From the NCBI RefSeq assembly GCF_014192115.1, contig NZ_JACHXL010000002.1, positions 310,001-374,000 of the forward strand: a stretch of DNA of 64,000 bases. The letters run 5' to 3'. Source of the DNA: Psychrobacter luti (lineage in GTDB: Bacteria; Pseudomonadota; Gammaproteobacteria; Pseudomonadales; Moraxellaceae). Under the pieces are notes generated by a model. The model was not told the DNA's origin. It saw only the letters and a list, made by a program, of their open reading frames with translations, and ran no database searches. This document shows, piece by piece, positions 44,113-54,724 of the stretch (position 1 is its first letter; each line of letters starts with the position of its first letter). The translations under genes and the position numbers were made by a program.

Positions 44113-44643
44113 ATGAAACAAAATACCATGAAGAAAAAATCAGTTGTGAAATTGGTGCTATCTGGCCTGAGTCTTAGTGCGTTATTAACACTCAGTGCCT
44201 GTAGTGGCGGCGATAATACGGCGACTGAAGAGCCAGCAGCTGCTGTCAATGAAACAGAGACCGTGGTTGTAGAGCCTGAAGCGCCAGTTGCAGAAACTGA
44301 AGTGGCAGCTGAGGCGGTAACCACTGAACCTACAGTTGAAGCAGAAGCAACTGAAGTAGCCGAGGCCGAGCCTGCAGCTGCTGCTGAGGCAGAAGTATTA
44401 GCCGCTGATGCTGGTGCAAAGCTGTATGAAAAGCAGTGTAAAGTTTGCCACGAAAGCGGTTTGTTAGAAGCGCCGAAATTTGGTAATAAAGAAGATTGGG
44501 CTCCGCACCTTGCTAAAGACATAGATACGCTACGTATGCATTCTGCCAAAGGCTTTAATAAAATGCCGGCGCAGGCAAATGCTGAAGTAAGTGAAGCGCA
44601 AGTCCATGCCGCAGTTGATTATATGGTCGCTGCAGCCAGTTAA
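44113..44643 (+). CDS. Lipoprotein cytochrome c5-like with acidic Ala/Glu-rich tether
   Basis: A 176-residue protein in three parts: a lipoprotein signal with lipobox LSAC (about residues 27-30), an Ala/Glu/Val-rich tether of about 65 residues, and a C-terminal monohaem cytochrome c domain. The haem site is CKVCH near residue 109, with a Met in FNKMPAQAN as likely sixth ligand. The spacing with EAPKFGNKEDWAPHLA resembles cytochrome c5. It probably shuttles electrons while anchored in the membrane. GAGGG with a seven-base spacer precedes the first ATG. A terminator follows. Confidence 0.85.
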   Translation: MKQNTMKKKSVVKLVLSGLSLSALLTLSACSGGDNTATEEPAAAVNETETVVVEPEAPVAETEVAAEAVTTEPTVEAEATEVAEAEPAAAAEAEVLAADAGAKLYEKQCKVCHESGLLEAPKFGNKEDWAPHLAKDIDTLRMHSAKGFNKMPAQANAEVSEAQVHAAVDYMVAAAS

Positions 44644-44670
44644 TTCTGCTTGTTGAAATTTGCTCGACTG

Positions 44671-44705
44671 ACCGCCATTGTAAGCTCACAGTGGCGGTTT
44701 TTTAT
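44671..44705 (+). terminator. Terminator after the cytochrome c lipoprotein gene
   Basis: ACCGCCATTG pairs with CAGTGGCGGT (one G-T pair) and is followed by T6. It ends 33 bases before tsaD. Confidence 0.87.
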
Positions 44706-44737
44706 TAATGCTACAAGGCAAATATAAAGGCACATAA

Positions 44738-45796
44738 ATGAAAGTATTGGGTTTAGAGACCTCTTGCGATGAGACTGGTCTGGCGATTTTTGATAGCGAG
44801 CAGATAACTAGCGACAATAAAGGTCTGCTAGGGCAGGTACTGTATTCACAAATAGAGCTGCACGCCCTTTATGGCGGTGTGGTGCCCGAGCTTGCCAGTC
44901 GCGACCATATTCGTAAGCTGGTGCCTTTATTTAACGAATTACTAGAGCAGTGCAATATCACTAAAGATGAGATTGATGCGATTGCTTATACCAAAGGTCC
45001 TGGGCTTATCGGTGCGCTGATGACGGGCGCATTATTTGGTCGCAGCCTAGCTTATGGTTTAGATATTCCAGCGATTGGCGTTCATCATATGGAAGGGCAT
45101 TTGTTAGCGCCTTTGATGGGAGCGAATCCTCCAGCTTTTCCATTTGTATCGTTGCTGGTTTCTGGTGGTCATACTTTGCTGATTGCCGCCCATGGTATCG
45201 GGCAATATGAAATCCTCGGCGAGTCGATCGATGATGCGGCTGGCGAATGTTTCGATAAAGCCGCCAAAATGCTCGGTCTCCCATATCCCGGTGGCCCGAA
45301 TATTGCTAAATTGGCGGAAACAGGCGATAAAAATGCTTATGATTTACCGCGTCCAATGCTGCATCGTGGTTTGGATTTTTCTTTCAGCGGTATGAAAACG
45401 GCTGTGCACAATCTTATCAAGGACACGCCATGCTCAGGGGGTTCGGGAAATAGTGCTGAGAGCGATCCGCAAGTTCGCGCGGACATTGCCGCCAGTTTCC
45501 AGCATGCTGTCGTTGATACCTTAGTAAGAAAATGCGTCAAAGCACTTAAACAAGTCGAGATGAGCCGACTGGTAATAGCGGGCGGTGTCAGTGCCAATAG
45601 TCATTTGCGTGAGACTTTAGAAACTGAGCTTGCTAAAATCAATGCTACTGTACATTATGCGCCGCCTGCATTATGTACGGATAATGGTGCGATGATTGCT
45701 TATGCCGGTTATGAGCGACTGCAAGCAGGGCAGGCGGATGACTTGGCTGTCAGCTGTGTACCACGTTGGCCGATGACAGAGTTGCCCGCTGTGTGA
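44738..45796 (+). CDS. tsaD: tRNA N6-adenosine threonylcarbamoyltransferase
   Basis: With TsaB and TsaE it completes the t6A37 modification of ANN-reading tRNAs. The 352 residues have the ASKHA fold. The start is [15 protein letters not shown]; the metal ligands are in [12 protein letters not shown] near residue 110, then [28 protein letters not shown] (two parts) and the C-terminal [10 protein letters not shown] with [13 protein letters not shown] seven bases before the ATG supports the start. In relatives it is divergent from rpsU; here it has its own terminator upstream and crcB 58 bases downstream. Confidence 0.97.
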   Translation: MKVLGLETSCDETGLAIFDSEQITSDNKGLLGQVLYSQIELHALYGGVVPELASRDHIRKLVPLFNELLEQCNITKDEIDAIAYTKGPGLIGALMTGALFGRSLAYGLDIPAIGVHHMEGHLLAPLMGANPPAFPFVSLLVSGGHTLLIAAHGIGQYEILGESIDDAAGECFDKAAKMLGLPYPGGPNIAKLAETGDKNAYDLPRPMLHRGLDFSFSGMKTAVHNLIKDTPCSGGSGNSAESDPQVRADIAASFQHAVVDTLVRKCVKALKQVEMSRLVIAGGVSANSHLRETLETELAKINATVHYAPPALCTDNGAMIAYAGYERLQAGQADDLAVSCVPRWPMTELPAV

Positions 45797-45854
45797 TTGC
45801 CGTCAGGTAGCTCATACCCAACTTATTCATATTTATATCACTCAAGGATGATTT

Positions 45855-46226
45855 ATGCAGTGGCTAGCGATTGGATTAGGGGCGGCTTTTGGCGCTTGCC
45901 TGCGAGGTTGGTTGGCGCGTTTTAATCCGCTGCACCACTGGATACCCCTTGGGACGCTTGGCGCCAATGTATTAGGTGGACTATTGATAGGGCTAGCATT
46001 GGTATGGTTTGAGCGTATGGGTAGCGGCTTATCACCCAATATTAGACTGTTTGTGATTACCGGCTTTTTGGGCGGTTTGACGACTTTTAGTACCTTTAGC
46101 GCTGAAGTATTTACCTTTATCCATCAAGGGCGGTTACTGGCAGCTTTGGGCTTGGTGGGCTTGCATGTGGGATTGACATTGCTGGCAACGGCGCTTGGAT
46201 TTTATTTCTTTAAGTTGGTGCTTTGA
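45855..46226 (+). CDS. crcB: Fluoride ion channel CrcB/Fluc
   Basis: A 123-residue inner-membrane protein with four hydrophobic helices that exports fluoride as a dimer. The motif [12 protein letters not shown] at the start, [15 protein letters not shown] near residue 35 and the core [15 protein letters not shown] near 75 define the Fluc family. AAGGA with a six-base spacer precedes the ATG. The 58-base gap from tsaD leaves no room for a fluoride riboswitch, and I see none, so it is probably constitutive or follows tsaD. Confidence 0.93.
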   Translation: MQWLAIGLGAAFGACLRGWLARFNPLHHWIPLGTLGANVLGGLLIGLALVWFERMGSGLSPNIRLFVITGFLGGLTTFSTFSAEVFTFIHQGRLLAALGLVGLHVGLTLLATALGFYFFKLVL

Positions 46227-46357
46227 GCTTTAATAAATATCATTTAATTAACAGTCTATTTTGGGTGGTCTATGAATAGTTTAAGAAGTCTGTTTAGTTA
46301 GTTCCTGTAGGGTATACCCCAGTGAAAATCGACTCATGTGACACAAGAATGGTTTTT

Positions 46358-46816
46358 TTAATGGCTAAGTTTGTCTTTGTTTGAGATATATATCGTGCCA
46401 AGCTGATAATGAGCTTCTTCATTTCCTTGTTCATAGGCTTTCCAGTACCATTCACTCGCTTTGGCATGATTTACCTCTACTCCTTTGCCATATCGATACA
46501 TTGAACCCAGTTTACTTTGTGAACTTGCGAGTCCTTGGTTAGCAGATTTTTCATACCATTCAAACGCTTTGCCATAGTCCTGATCTACGTCTTTACCCAT
46601 GTCATACATCAAGCCAAGTTTATACTGTGCCTCAGCATTGCCTTTTTCAGCAAATCTTTTTAGTTTTATAATCTCACCACTTTCTTCGATTAGCGGTTGC
46701 ACCTGAGAAATTTGTGAACTCGTTGTGCTATGCATTTTATGACAGCCTATAAGTAGCATAGGCGATAAGAAGACAACGCAAAAAGTGGCTGTTAACTTGA
46801 TTGTAGGAAAAACCAT
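46358..46816 (-). CDS. Sel1-repeat lipoprotein
   Basis: A 152-residue protein with a lipoprotein signal (lipobox LIGC near residue 24), a short linker and about three Sel1-like repeats of 36 residues. These run AEAQYKLGLMYDMGKDV, then ASSQSKLGSMYRYGKGVEV, then EEAHYQLGTIYI, each with the typical A..LG.MY..G pattern and following W/Y. Such repeats bind proteins or peptides. The ligand is unknown. The gene is AT-rich compared with its neighbours and stands alone between crcB and metR. GAGA before the ATG is a modest SD. Confidence 0.85.
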   Translation of the reverse strand: MVFPTIKLTATFCVVFLSPMLLIGCHKMHSTTSSQISQVQPLIEESGEIIKLKRFAEKGNAEAQYKLGLMYDMGKDVDQDYGKAFEWYEKSANQGLASSQSKLGSMYRYGKGVEVNHAKASEWYWKAYEQGNEEAHYQLGTIYISNKDKLSH

Positions 46817-47012
46817 AGGTTTGTCTCAGTAATTAAAAATTATCTGTTAAGTATATTATCAATAAAGTAAACAACCAAAACCATTTGATAGTCTTAGCCT
46901 ACAGCCAAACCTTCAGGTCCCCACTAGGGAACCATCATTTACCATAATAGTCTTTATGATATGAAAAAGTGGCTAATATTTCATAATTATAAAAAACTAA
47001 TTGGTAATGAAG

Positions 47013-47903
47013 CTACAACGGCTTCACAATCCCTTCCAATAAACTCGCAAACCCTTGCATATAGGCAATATCTTGGCTTGAGGTACGCGTTGCCGCATAG
47101 AGCTGACAGTAGACCCCAGTCCCTAACGGGCGCGAAACCACCCAGCCTTTTCTCTCATATTCAGCGACGACCCAATCGGGTAAGGCCGCCACCCCGCGTT
47201 CGCTCGCAACCAATTGAATCAACATAGCGGTAAGCTCGGTGGTACGAATGCCTTTAAAGCTGACCTGCTCTGGCGTCATAAAGTTGGCAATGATATCGAG
47301 ACGCTTAGCCTCCACTGGATAGGCAATCAAGGTTTCAGTAACTAAGTCTTGGGCGCGTATAAATGTCTGCTCAGCCAAATCATGGGTAGGTGATAGCACC
47401 AAACGGCTCTCATACTCAAATAATGGCTGATAGCTGATACCTTCTATCGGTAAATTACTGGTGGTAATCAATAAATCGATATCGCTTTCCATTAATAAAT
47501 GATGTGGCTCAGGCTCAAAACCAGTGGCAAAATCCAGCTCAACATCTGACCATTCACGGCGATATTGATTAAGTATCGGCATCAGCCAATCAAAGCAGCT
47601 ATGACATTCAGACGCCAAGCGCAATCTGCCCGCTTGACCATGGGCTAAGCGTTTCAAGTTTGACTTGGTGCGTGTGACTTGCGGCATGATACTGTCTGCC
47701 AGTGCCAACACCGTTTTGCCTGCTGGGGTAAAGGTCAGCGGACGCGTGCGACGATTGACCAAACTGATATCGTAGTAATTTTCTAACTCTTTTAACTGAT
47801 GGGAGACTGCAGAGGCAGTGACATGCAGCTCATCGGCAGCAGCGGCCAATGAGCCATGGGCTCGCAGCGCAGTTAGCGTATTAAGATGACGAAGCTCTAG
47901 CAT
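47013..47903 (-). CDS. metR: LysR-family transcriptional regulator, MetR-like
   Basis: A 296-residue LysR-type regulator. The N-terminal winged helix (residues 1-60) reads RHLNTLTALRAHGSLAAAA with SAVSHQLKELE. The effector domain follows, with ECHSCFDWLMPIL, SDIDLLITT and LVASERGVAALPDWVV. These segments match E. coli MetR, which activates methionine genes such as metE and metF with homocysteine as effector. AGG seven bases before the ATG. It is downstream of the pot operon on the same strand, 85 bases away. No met gene is adjacent, so the target is inferred from the family. Confidence 0.87.
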   Translation of the reverse strand: MLELRHLNTLTALRAHGSLAAAADELHVTASAVSHQLKELENYYDISLVNRRTRPLTFTPAGKTVLALADSIMPQVTRTKSNLKRLAHGQAGRLRLASECHSCFDWLMPILNQYRREWSDVELDFATGFEPEPHHLLMESDIDLLITTSNLPIEGISYQPLFEYESRLVLSPTHDLAEQTFIRAQDLVTETLIAYPVEAKRLDIIANFMTPEQVSFKGIRTTELTAMLIQLVASERGVAALPDWVVAEYERKGWVVSRPLGTGVYCQLYAATRTSSQDIAYMQGFASLLEGIVKPL

Positions 47904-47987
47904 AAAATAACCTAACCACTGAAGTTAAAAACAAAGAGTTTATAGCAGATATAAAATAAGAATCACACGTGTTGTATCAAATTACTA

Positions 47988-48803
47988 TCAACGCCTACGT
48001 AGTAGCAATTGCGAGATAACCACCAAAATTAATGAGGCGACCAGTAAAATTGTCCCAATCGCATTGACCTCAGGTTTAAGTCCTACACGCACCATAGAAT
48101 AGATACGTAACGGTAAAATCTCATAGCTAGGACCAGTGACGAAGGTCGATACCACCACGTCATCGAGCGATAAAGTAAAGGCCAGCAACCAGCCTGCCAT
48201 CACCGCTGGGAAAATCACTGGAATCAAGACTGTACGCACCATCATAGATTCGCTCGCACCCAAATCTCGTGCTGCTTCCATCAAGCGCTCATCCAAACTA
48301 CTTAAGCGCGCAAAGACAGTAATGACCACAAACGGTAGGCAAAAAGTAATGTGTGCTAGTAGTAGCGATACAAAACCGAGTTGCAGTCCAATTAACAAAA
48401 ACAATGCCAATAGCGATATCGCTAGGACAATCTCAGGCGACATCATCAGCACAAATAGCAGCCCGTTTAGCAGCCCTTTACCGCGAAAGTCATAGCGATG
48501 TAGCGCAAGTGCAGTCAAGGTACCGATAACGGTGGAAACCGTGGCGGCAACCAAGCCCAAGACAATAGAATGCCAAAAAGCATCAAGCATTGCTTGGTTA
48601 TTAAATAACGACTCGTACCACTTTAAACTAAAGCCGCCCCAGTTATAACCGATTTTTGACTTATTAAATGACATCACCACCAAAACGATGATGGGCAGAT
48701 ATAATAAAGTGTAAATCAGGCCGAGATAGCCTTTGGCGGCCATACTGCCGATGCTAGATCGCTTGGTTTTTAAGGGTGAGCTACTCATTAAATGATCAGA
48801 CAT
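47988..48803 (-). CDS. potI: Polyamine ABC transporter permease (PotI/PotC-type)
   Basis: One of two membrane subunits of a putrescine/spermidine importer. The 271 residues contain about six hydrophobic helices and the ABC permease loop EAARDLGAS near residue 190, which contacts the ATPase. A Ser/Lys-rich tail of ~20 residues precedes the first helix. Its start overlaps the stop of potH by one base (TAATG), a sign of translational coupling. It is the last gene of potGHI as seen. The substrate is inferred from family similarity. Confidence 0.9.
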   Translation of the reverse strand: MSDHLMSSSPLKTKRSSIGSMAAKGYLGLIYTLLYLPIIVLVVMSFNKSKIGYNWGGFSLKWYESLFNNQAMLDAFWHSIVLGLVAATVSTVIGTLTALALHRYDFRGKGLLNGLLFVLMMSPEIVLAISLLALFLLIGLQLGFVSLLLAHITFCLPFVVITVFARLSSLDERLMEAARDLGASESMMVRTVLIPVIFPAVMAGWLLAFTLSLDDVVVSTFVTGPSYEILPLRIYSMVRVGLKPEVNAIGTILLVASLILVVISQLLLRRR

Positions 48804-49681
48804 TAGGCCACCTCACTAAAATCAGTCTTGCCAATACGGCGGCTACTGGCGCGATAAGCGAGTAATAATACCGCCATGGCAAGCGTCAAGAGCACACTGG
48901 CTGCAGCACCAAATGGCCAATCACGTGCATCTAAAAACTGGTTTTTGATAATATTGCCAACGAGTAAGTTACGTGAGCCGCCCAAAATATCGGCGACATA
49001 AAACATCCCCATCGCTGGTAATAATACCAGCAGCACCCCTGAGATAATCCCCGGTGTGGTCAAAGGTAATACCACGTGCCAAAAGGTTTGCGGTTTTGAG
49101 GCACCCAAATCCTGTGAGGCAAGTAGCATATCATTACGCAAATCACTAAATACGGCGTACAGTGGCAGCACCATAAATGGAAATAATAAATACGTTAAAC
49201 CAGCGATGACAGCACCTTGAGTATATAAAATATCAATGGGCGCATCGATGATGCCGATTGCTAATAAAGATTTATTAATCAAACCGTTGCTGGCAAATAA
49301 TAGTTTTAGCGCATAAGTTCGTACCAAAGAGTTGGTCCAAAATGGCAATATCAGCATGAGCATCAATAAAGGCTGCCAGCGTTTACTGACTCGAGATACA
49401 AACCAAGCAAACGGGTAGCCAAGTAATAAGCAGATGACCGTGGTGATGCCTGCCATCCATAATGAATGCACAAAGACATCAAAATAAAGCGGGTCAATCA
49501 TACGCACGTAACTGTCGATAGTGACCGGCAAACTAATAAAAGCCGTGCTATCACGGGTCAAAAAGCTGACCGCAATGACCAGTATATTTGGCAATAGCGC
49601 AAAGATGAGGAGCCAACCCCAAATTAGCCACAGCGTGGCAGTACGAAAAGGGCTTTTGTTGCTTGAATTAGTACGTGCCAT
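48803..49681 (-). CDS. potH: Polyamine ABC transporter permease (PotH/PotB-type)
   Basis: The first permease of the polyamine importer: 292 residues, six hydrophobic segments and the coupling loop ASQDLGAS near residue 193. Features typical of PotH/PotB are the strong N-terminal helix, WTNSLVRTYAL near residue 110, which is conserved in this subfamily, and GNIIKNQFLDARDWPFGAA near 240. Its start overlaps the stop of potG by one base, and its stop overlaps the start of potI, so all three are translated as one unit. Confidence 0.92.
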   Translation of the reverse strand: MARTNSSNKSPFRTATLWLIWGWLLIFALLPNILVIAVSFLTRDSTAFISLPVTIDSYVRMIDPLYFDVFVHSLWMAGITTVICLLLGYPFAWFVSRVSKRWQPLLMLMLILPFWTNSLVRTYALKLLFASNGLINKSLLAIGIIDAPIDILYTQGAVIAGLTYLLFPFMVLPLYAVFSDLRNDMLLASQDLGASKPQTFWHVVLPLTTPGIISGVLLVLLPAMGMFYVADILGGSRNLLVGNIIKNQFLDARDWPFGAAASVLLTLAMAVLLLAYRASSRRIGKTDFSEVA

Positions 49682-50952
49682 TAGCTGATATCCTTTTGGG
49701 AAGCTAATTTGCTAGTGCTATTACTTATATTGCTATCAAGCGTACCATCTTGTTCTTCTTCTGGTAAAACCCATTCCCAGCCATCTACCCAGGATACTTT
49801 AACGCCTTCATTAAGCTTATAATCAAAACTTGGGTCATCTTCATCAAAGAATTCCGAGGCTTTAATAATATGACCGTTCGTTAGCTCAATAATCGAGTCT
49901 AAGGTACTGCCTTTATAATTACTTTCAATTACCCGTCCAAGTAAGCCGCCATGCTCTTTATCGTTGGGATCATAAATGCGCAAATCTTCCGGACGTAGCA
50001 ATAAATTGACGATATCGCCAACTTGCACGTCATTGGCAAAGTCAGGACGGCGCAAATTACGTAAGGTCGTCGGACCCTCTTGCGCTTGTGCTTCGCAAAC
50101 TTCGACCTCAATACGTCCATTGGTCACGCGACCATCACGATCGGGCTGCTCAGGATAAACGCCTTTGACTTCCGCCTTAAATAAATTAGTCTCACCGATG
50201 AATTTGGCGGTAAATAAATTTGCAGGGGTTTCATAAATCTCAATTGGTGTACCAATTTGCTGAAATCTGCCGTCTTTCATTACTGCAATGCGGTCTGACA
50301 TTGATAGCGCTTCTTCTTGATCGTGTGTCACAAAAACAAAAGTAATGCCAAGCTCGCGTTGCAGACGCTTAAGCTCAGATTGCATTTGCAGACGCAGTTT
50401 ATGGTCGAGCGCTGATAGTGGCTCATCGAGCAAGAGTAATTTAGGGCGATTAATCACCGCGCGTGCAATCGCCACGCGCTGCTGCTGACCGCCAGATAAA
50501 TCTTGTGGTTTGCGATTGGCTAAATGCTCAAGTTGTACCATCGCTAGCATCTCACGCACCCGCATTTGAATCTCATCTTTTGGTACTTTTTTTAATTTAA
50601 GCCCGTAAGCGACGTTTTGTGCCACTGTCATATGCGGAAATAATGCATATTGCTGAAATACGGTATTGACTGGACGCTTATCAGCGGACAAGCCTGCCAT
50701 CTGAACGCCATCAAGATAAATCGCTCCAGCATTAGGCTGCTCAAAACCGGCAATCAGTCGCAATAAAGTCGTTTTACCACAGCCTGATGGACCAAGCAGG
50801 GTGATAAACTCACCATGCTGAATATCAAGGTTGATGTCCTTTAATACTTCGGTTTGATCATAGATTTTTTGTAGACCAGTCAGTTGCAGGAGCACCTTGT
50901 CAGAATGGGTTGAGGCAGGTGTGGACTGCGTCTGTAAATTTGCTTTGGTCAT
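49681..50952 (-). CDS. potG: Polyamine ABC transporter ATP-binding protein (PotG/PotA-type)
   Basis: The ATPase of the importer. Its 423 residues have a nucleotide-binding domain (20-260) with Walker [12 protein letters not shown] near 55, Q-loop, signature [14 protein letters not shown] near 155 and Walker [13 protein letters not shown] near 175. A C-terminal TOBE-like domain (about 280-400) closes it and is followed by a polar tail of some 20 residues. It heads potGHI. A periplasmic binding protein (PotF/PotD) is not beside it. A likely extended -10 promoter lies about 195 bases upstream. The SD is weak. Confidence 0.93.
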   Translation of the reverse strand: MTKANLQTQSTPASTHSDKVLLQLTGLQKIYDQTEVLKDINLDIQHGEFITLLGPSGCGKTTLLRLIAGFEQPNAGAIYLDGVQMAGLSADKRPVNTVFQQYALFPHMTVAQNVAYGLKLKKVPKDEIQMRVREMLAMVQLEHLANRKPQDLSGGQQQRVAIARAVINRPKLLLLDEPLSALDHKLRLQMQSELKRLQRELGITFVFVTHDQEEALSMSDRIAVMKDGRFQQIGTPIEIYETPANLFTAKFIGETNLFKAEVKGVYPEQPDRDGRVTNGRIEVEVCEAQAQEGPTTLRNLRRPDFANDVQVGDIVNLLLRPEDLRIYDPNDKEHGGLLGRVIESNYKGSTLDSIIELTNGHIIKASEFFDEDDPSFDYKLNEGVKVSWVDGWEWVLPEEEQDGTLDSNISNSTSKLASQKDIS

Positions 50953-51465
50953 AAGGTTGATTCCTAAAATACCAAACGCTCAGTAGCGTTATGAATATTA
51001 GATACTGTCAGCACTGTCAGTAGCATAATGGTTTCTTGGTCTAACGGACTATTTAAGATAGCTAATGGCTTATTGAGTCATTTGGTATCGCGAGTTATTT
51101 GGCATGGCGATAAGCGATGGCTAGATATGGGGTCTGCTTGCTGCGTATTATAACAAACCCTTGCGGTGAATTAGTGCAAGTTCGTTATCCGTTGGTTGGC
51201 GGTGATTGTTCTTTTTAGCATAGAAGCTGTGTTTATTCGCCCAAGTTATCTTATGGTTTTTAATAAAATAGCAAGGTAACGAGTGATATTAAAATAAAGA
51301 ATTTTTACCATTTTTTTGCCTTGCTTCCTATACAATCACTTTATGTATGCTAAATACAGTGATCTTTGCAATAGCAAACGGCTGAGCTTAAAGATAAGCC
51401 AATGTCAAAAGCAGAACGCTCGCTCAATGTAAAATATTAACCATATTAAGAATCAAGGACCCCTT
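50953..51465. other. Divergent promoter region potG / carbonic anhydrase
   Basis: About 510 bases. It includes the minus-strand extended -10 at 51147-51155 facing potG and an AT-rich segment before the carbonic anhydrase with a TATACAAT-like -10 near 51330. No gene is seen. Confidence 0.4.
51147..51155 (-). promoter_or_regulatory. Extended -10 promoter of potG
   Basis: On the minus strand, TGTTATAAT within the 16-mer TTGTTATAATACGCAG (51141-51156), which is identical to the purL promoter core. No clear -35. The predicted leader is about 190 nt. Confidence 0.55.
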
Positions 51466-52104
51466 ATGCCTAACGATACCCGCCCAAACACTGGTCAAGA
51501 AGCATTAGCGCTGCTTAAAGAAGGTAATGTGCGCTATGTAGAAAGCTTGACCAGCACTGACCCCTGTATGCAAAAACGTCCCGAGCTGATCAATGATCAA
51601 GACCCTTTAGCGATTATTTTGGGCTGCTCGGACGCACGTGTACCGGTTGAGATTGTGTTTGATCAAGGCTTGGGCGATTTGTTTGTCATACGCGTGGCGG
51701 GCAACGTGGTTGCGCCATCGCAAATTGGTTCGGTTGAGTTTGCCGCCGAAAAATTTGGCACTAAGTTGGTGGTGGTCCTTGGACATTCACATTGCGGCGC
51801 TGTGACTGCGTGCGTTGAGGCGCTGATTAATCCTGAGCAAAACTACTCACCGAACCTACAATCAATCGTTGATCGTATCCGTCCTAGCGTCTATAACTTG
51901 CATGAGCTTGCCACTGCCAATGGACAAGATGTCGATGCTGATGAGCTGGTCGATCGCTCTATTCGCGCCAATGTACGCATGTCAGTAAGCCAATTGAAGC
52001 ATGGTTCGCGCGCATTAGAAGACCTAACCAATAGCGGTCAGCTGCTCGTCGTTGGTGCCGAGTATGATTTAGAGACAGGCAAGGTTCGATTCTTAGATGT
52101 TTAA
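51466..52104 (+). CDS. Beta-class carbonic anhydrase
   Basis: It interconverts CO2 and bicarbonate. The zinc site is complete: Cys-Ser-Asp-Ala-Arg in LGCSDARVPVEI near residue 48 and His..Cys in LGHSHCGAVTA near 105. Around it lie FDQGLGDLFVIRVAGN and GSVEFA. Two hundred and twelve residues is the normal length. AAGGA with a six-base spacer precedes the ATG. There is no signal peptide, so it is cytoplasmic. gloA starts about 110 bases later on the same strand. Confidence 0.94.
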   Translation: MPNDTRPNTGQEALALLKEGNVRYVESLTSTDPCMQKRPELINDQDPLAIILGCSDARVPVEIVFDQGLGDLFVIRVAGNVVAPSQIGSVEFAAEKFGTKLVVVLGHSHCGAVTACVEALINPEQNYSPNLQSIVDRIRPSVYNLHELATANGQDVDADELVDRSIRANVRMSVSQLKHGSRALEDLTNSGQLLVVGAEYDLETGKVRFLDV

Positions 52105-52214
52105 TAGACATTTGGCATGAAATGTCTATCATAGTTAGGGTGCGGCTGATACGCGATAACATTGACACCGTATCCGCTATTAACGATTAAAAATACTTAG
52201 ATATTGGAAGAATT

Positions 52215-52799
52215 ATGACTGATTTAGAAAGCTTAAATAGCAATCAAGCCACTAATAATCAAAAACCCATAGCCCAACCTGCAAGCAGCGTAAAAACTGA
52301 CGGCATTCAGCCGATTTCAGCTCAAACCACAGGCTATACGTTTAACCATACGATGTTGCGGGTAAAAGATCCTGCTAGGTCATTGGCGTTTTATACCGGC
52401 GTCTTAGGAATGACATTATTGGCGGTGAAAAAATTCCCAGCGATGGGTTTTGACTTGTACTTTTTAGCCAAGCTGACTGAAAGCGAGCGTGAAAACTTGC
52501 CAGCTGGTGATGATTTAGAGATTTTTGCTTTCCGTCAGCGCGGTATTTTAGAGCTCACTCATAACTACGGTACCGAAACCCAAGCAGACTTTAGTTATCA
52601 TGATGGCAATGGTGAACCGCAAGGTTTTGGTCATATCTGCTTTAGTGTGCCGAATTTGGATGAAGCGGTTGCTTGGTTCGATGAAAATAACGTTGAGTTT
52701 AAAAAACGCCCAGATGAGGGTAGTATGAAAAATATTGTCTTCATCAAAGACGTTGATGGTTATTGGATTGAAATCGTGCAAGCAGATTTAATGGGCTAG
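52215..52799 (+). CDS. gloA: Lactoylglutathione lyase (glyoxalase I)
   Basis: It isomerises the methylglyoxal-glutathione adduct to S-lactoylglutathione. The 194 residues are of the longer type with two VOC beta-alpha modules. The four metal ligands can be placed in FNHTMLRVKD (His), LELTHN (Glu), GFGHICFSV (His) and YWIEIVQ (Glu). A polar tail of about 35 residues precedes the first module. GGAAG lies before the ATG. It is followed by a terminator shared with the cytochrome c' gene. Confidence 0.94.
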   Translation: MTDLESLNSNQATNNQKPIAQPASSVKTDGIQPISAQTTGYTFNHTMLRVKDPARSLAFYTGVLGMTLLAVKKFPAMGFDLYFLAKLTESERENLPAGDDLEIFAFRQRGILELTHNYGTETQADFSYHDGNGEPQGFGHICFSVPNLDEAVAWFDENNVEFKKRPDEGSMKNIVFIKDVDGYWIEIVQADLMG

Positions 52800-52872
52800 T
52801 TTTCCTGAAAGTTTGATAAGCCTATTAATAAACTTTATCGAAACAAGTTTATGTATCTCAAAAATTACCAAT

Positions 52873-52908
52873 AAAAAAGGCCGCTATAGTAACTATAGCG
52901 GCCTTTTT
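52873..52908. terminator. Bidirectional terminator gloA / cytochrome c'
   Basis: AAAAAAGGCCGCTATAGT pairs almost perfectly with ACTATAGCGGCCTTTTT, with A/T tracts on both strands. Confidence 0.93.
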
Positions 52909-52929
52909 ATATTTAATAGCAAAGGCTAA

Positions 52930-53400
52930 TTAGTCTTTTTTCACTTTAAAATCAGTATGGCATGATTTACAGCTTTCACCTACTTGACCGAATGCTGGCA
53001 GAACCTGATCGATACTGGTCGCTGTTTGTGCTACGGTGTTTAATTCAGCAGTGGCTTTTTGAAAGTTATCTGCTTCAGTACGGAAACCATCAACGTTGCT
53101 CCAAACCGCTTCAGTGGCGTTACCAGTGGCTTCTTGGTTTTCAAAATGGCTCCAAGGGCTGGCAGAGTCCTTCGCCAAAAATGCCGCTTGTTCTTTAAAT
53201 ACTTCGGCATCAAATGTATCTGGTGCTTCAGCCATATCACCCATGATACCCATTGCATCGCCCCAGCTTTTCATGCTGTCTTGACGCGCTTTAACGTCAG
53301 GGTCAACTGGCGTACTACAAGCCGTCAGACCTAGAGCAACTGCCATTAACGTGATGCTGACGATAGACTTAAATGATTTGTTATTAGAAACCTGTGCCAT
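52930..53400 (-). CDS. Cytochrome c'-like lipoprotein
   Basis: A 156-residue protein with a lipoprotein-type signal (lipobox LTAC near residue 28), then a four-helix cytochrome c' domain ending with the C-terminal haem motif CKSCHTDFKVKKD near residue 144. C-terminal haem placement and the mostly helical chain fit this family, which binds NO or acts in nitrosative stress. A membrane-anchored form is less usual than a soluble periplasmic one. AAAGGAG with a nine-base spacer supports the start. The gene stands alone between terminators. Confidence 0.88.
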   Translation of the reverse strand: MAQVSNNKSFKSIVSITLMAVALGLTACSTPVDPDVKARQDSMKSWGDAMGIMGDMAEAPDTFDAEVFKEQAAFLAKDSASPWSHFENQEATGNATEAVWSNVDGFRTEADNFQKATAELNTVAQTATSIDQVLPAFGQVGESCKSCHTDFKVKKD

Positions 53401-53567
53401 CTGTATTACTCCTTTATACGTGGCTAATAAAAAGGTGTCGTAGCATCTTCATGCTCGCCACCTGATTAAATTGCGACTATTAAAATAAATGTTATGTTGT
53501 TGTTTTAAATATTAAAGACGACTATATCTGCTTAATAGGTAGTTTGTAATCCATATAGCTGTTGCTT

Positions 53568-53608
53568 AAATAACAAGGGTCAGCATCTATCGCTGACCCT
53601 TGTTATTT
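53568..53608. terminator. Long perfect hairpin after hemF
   Basis: A 17-bp perfect stem (53568-53584 with 53592-53608) and a 7-nt loop, 79 bases beyond the hemF stop. The outer pairs are A/T-rich, as in an intrinsic terminator. Confidence 0.78.
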
Positions 53609-53686
53609 TATAGCTTATATACATTAAAAATAGCTATGACTAATGCAGAAATTAACACCATCTGTGGTTTATTATGCCAATGATGA

Positions 53687-54721
<1,035 letters not shown>

Positions 54722-54724
54722 TTA

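Noticed and set aside
45797-45854. Fluoride riboswitch before crcB
   Set aside because: The gap is 58 bases and lacks the conserved riboswitch core.
46961-47227. 88-codon plus-strand frame at the end of metR
   Set aside because: Most of it is the antisense shadow of metR.
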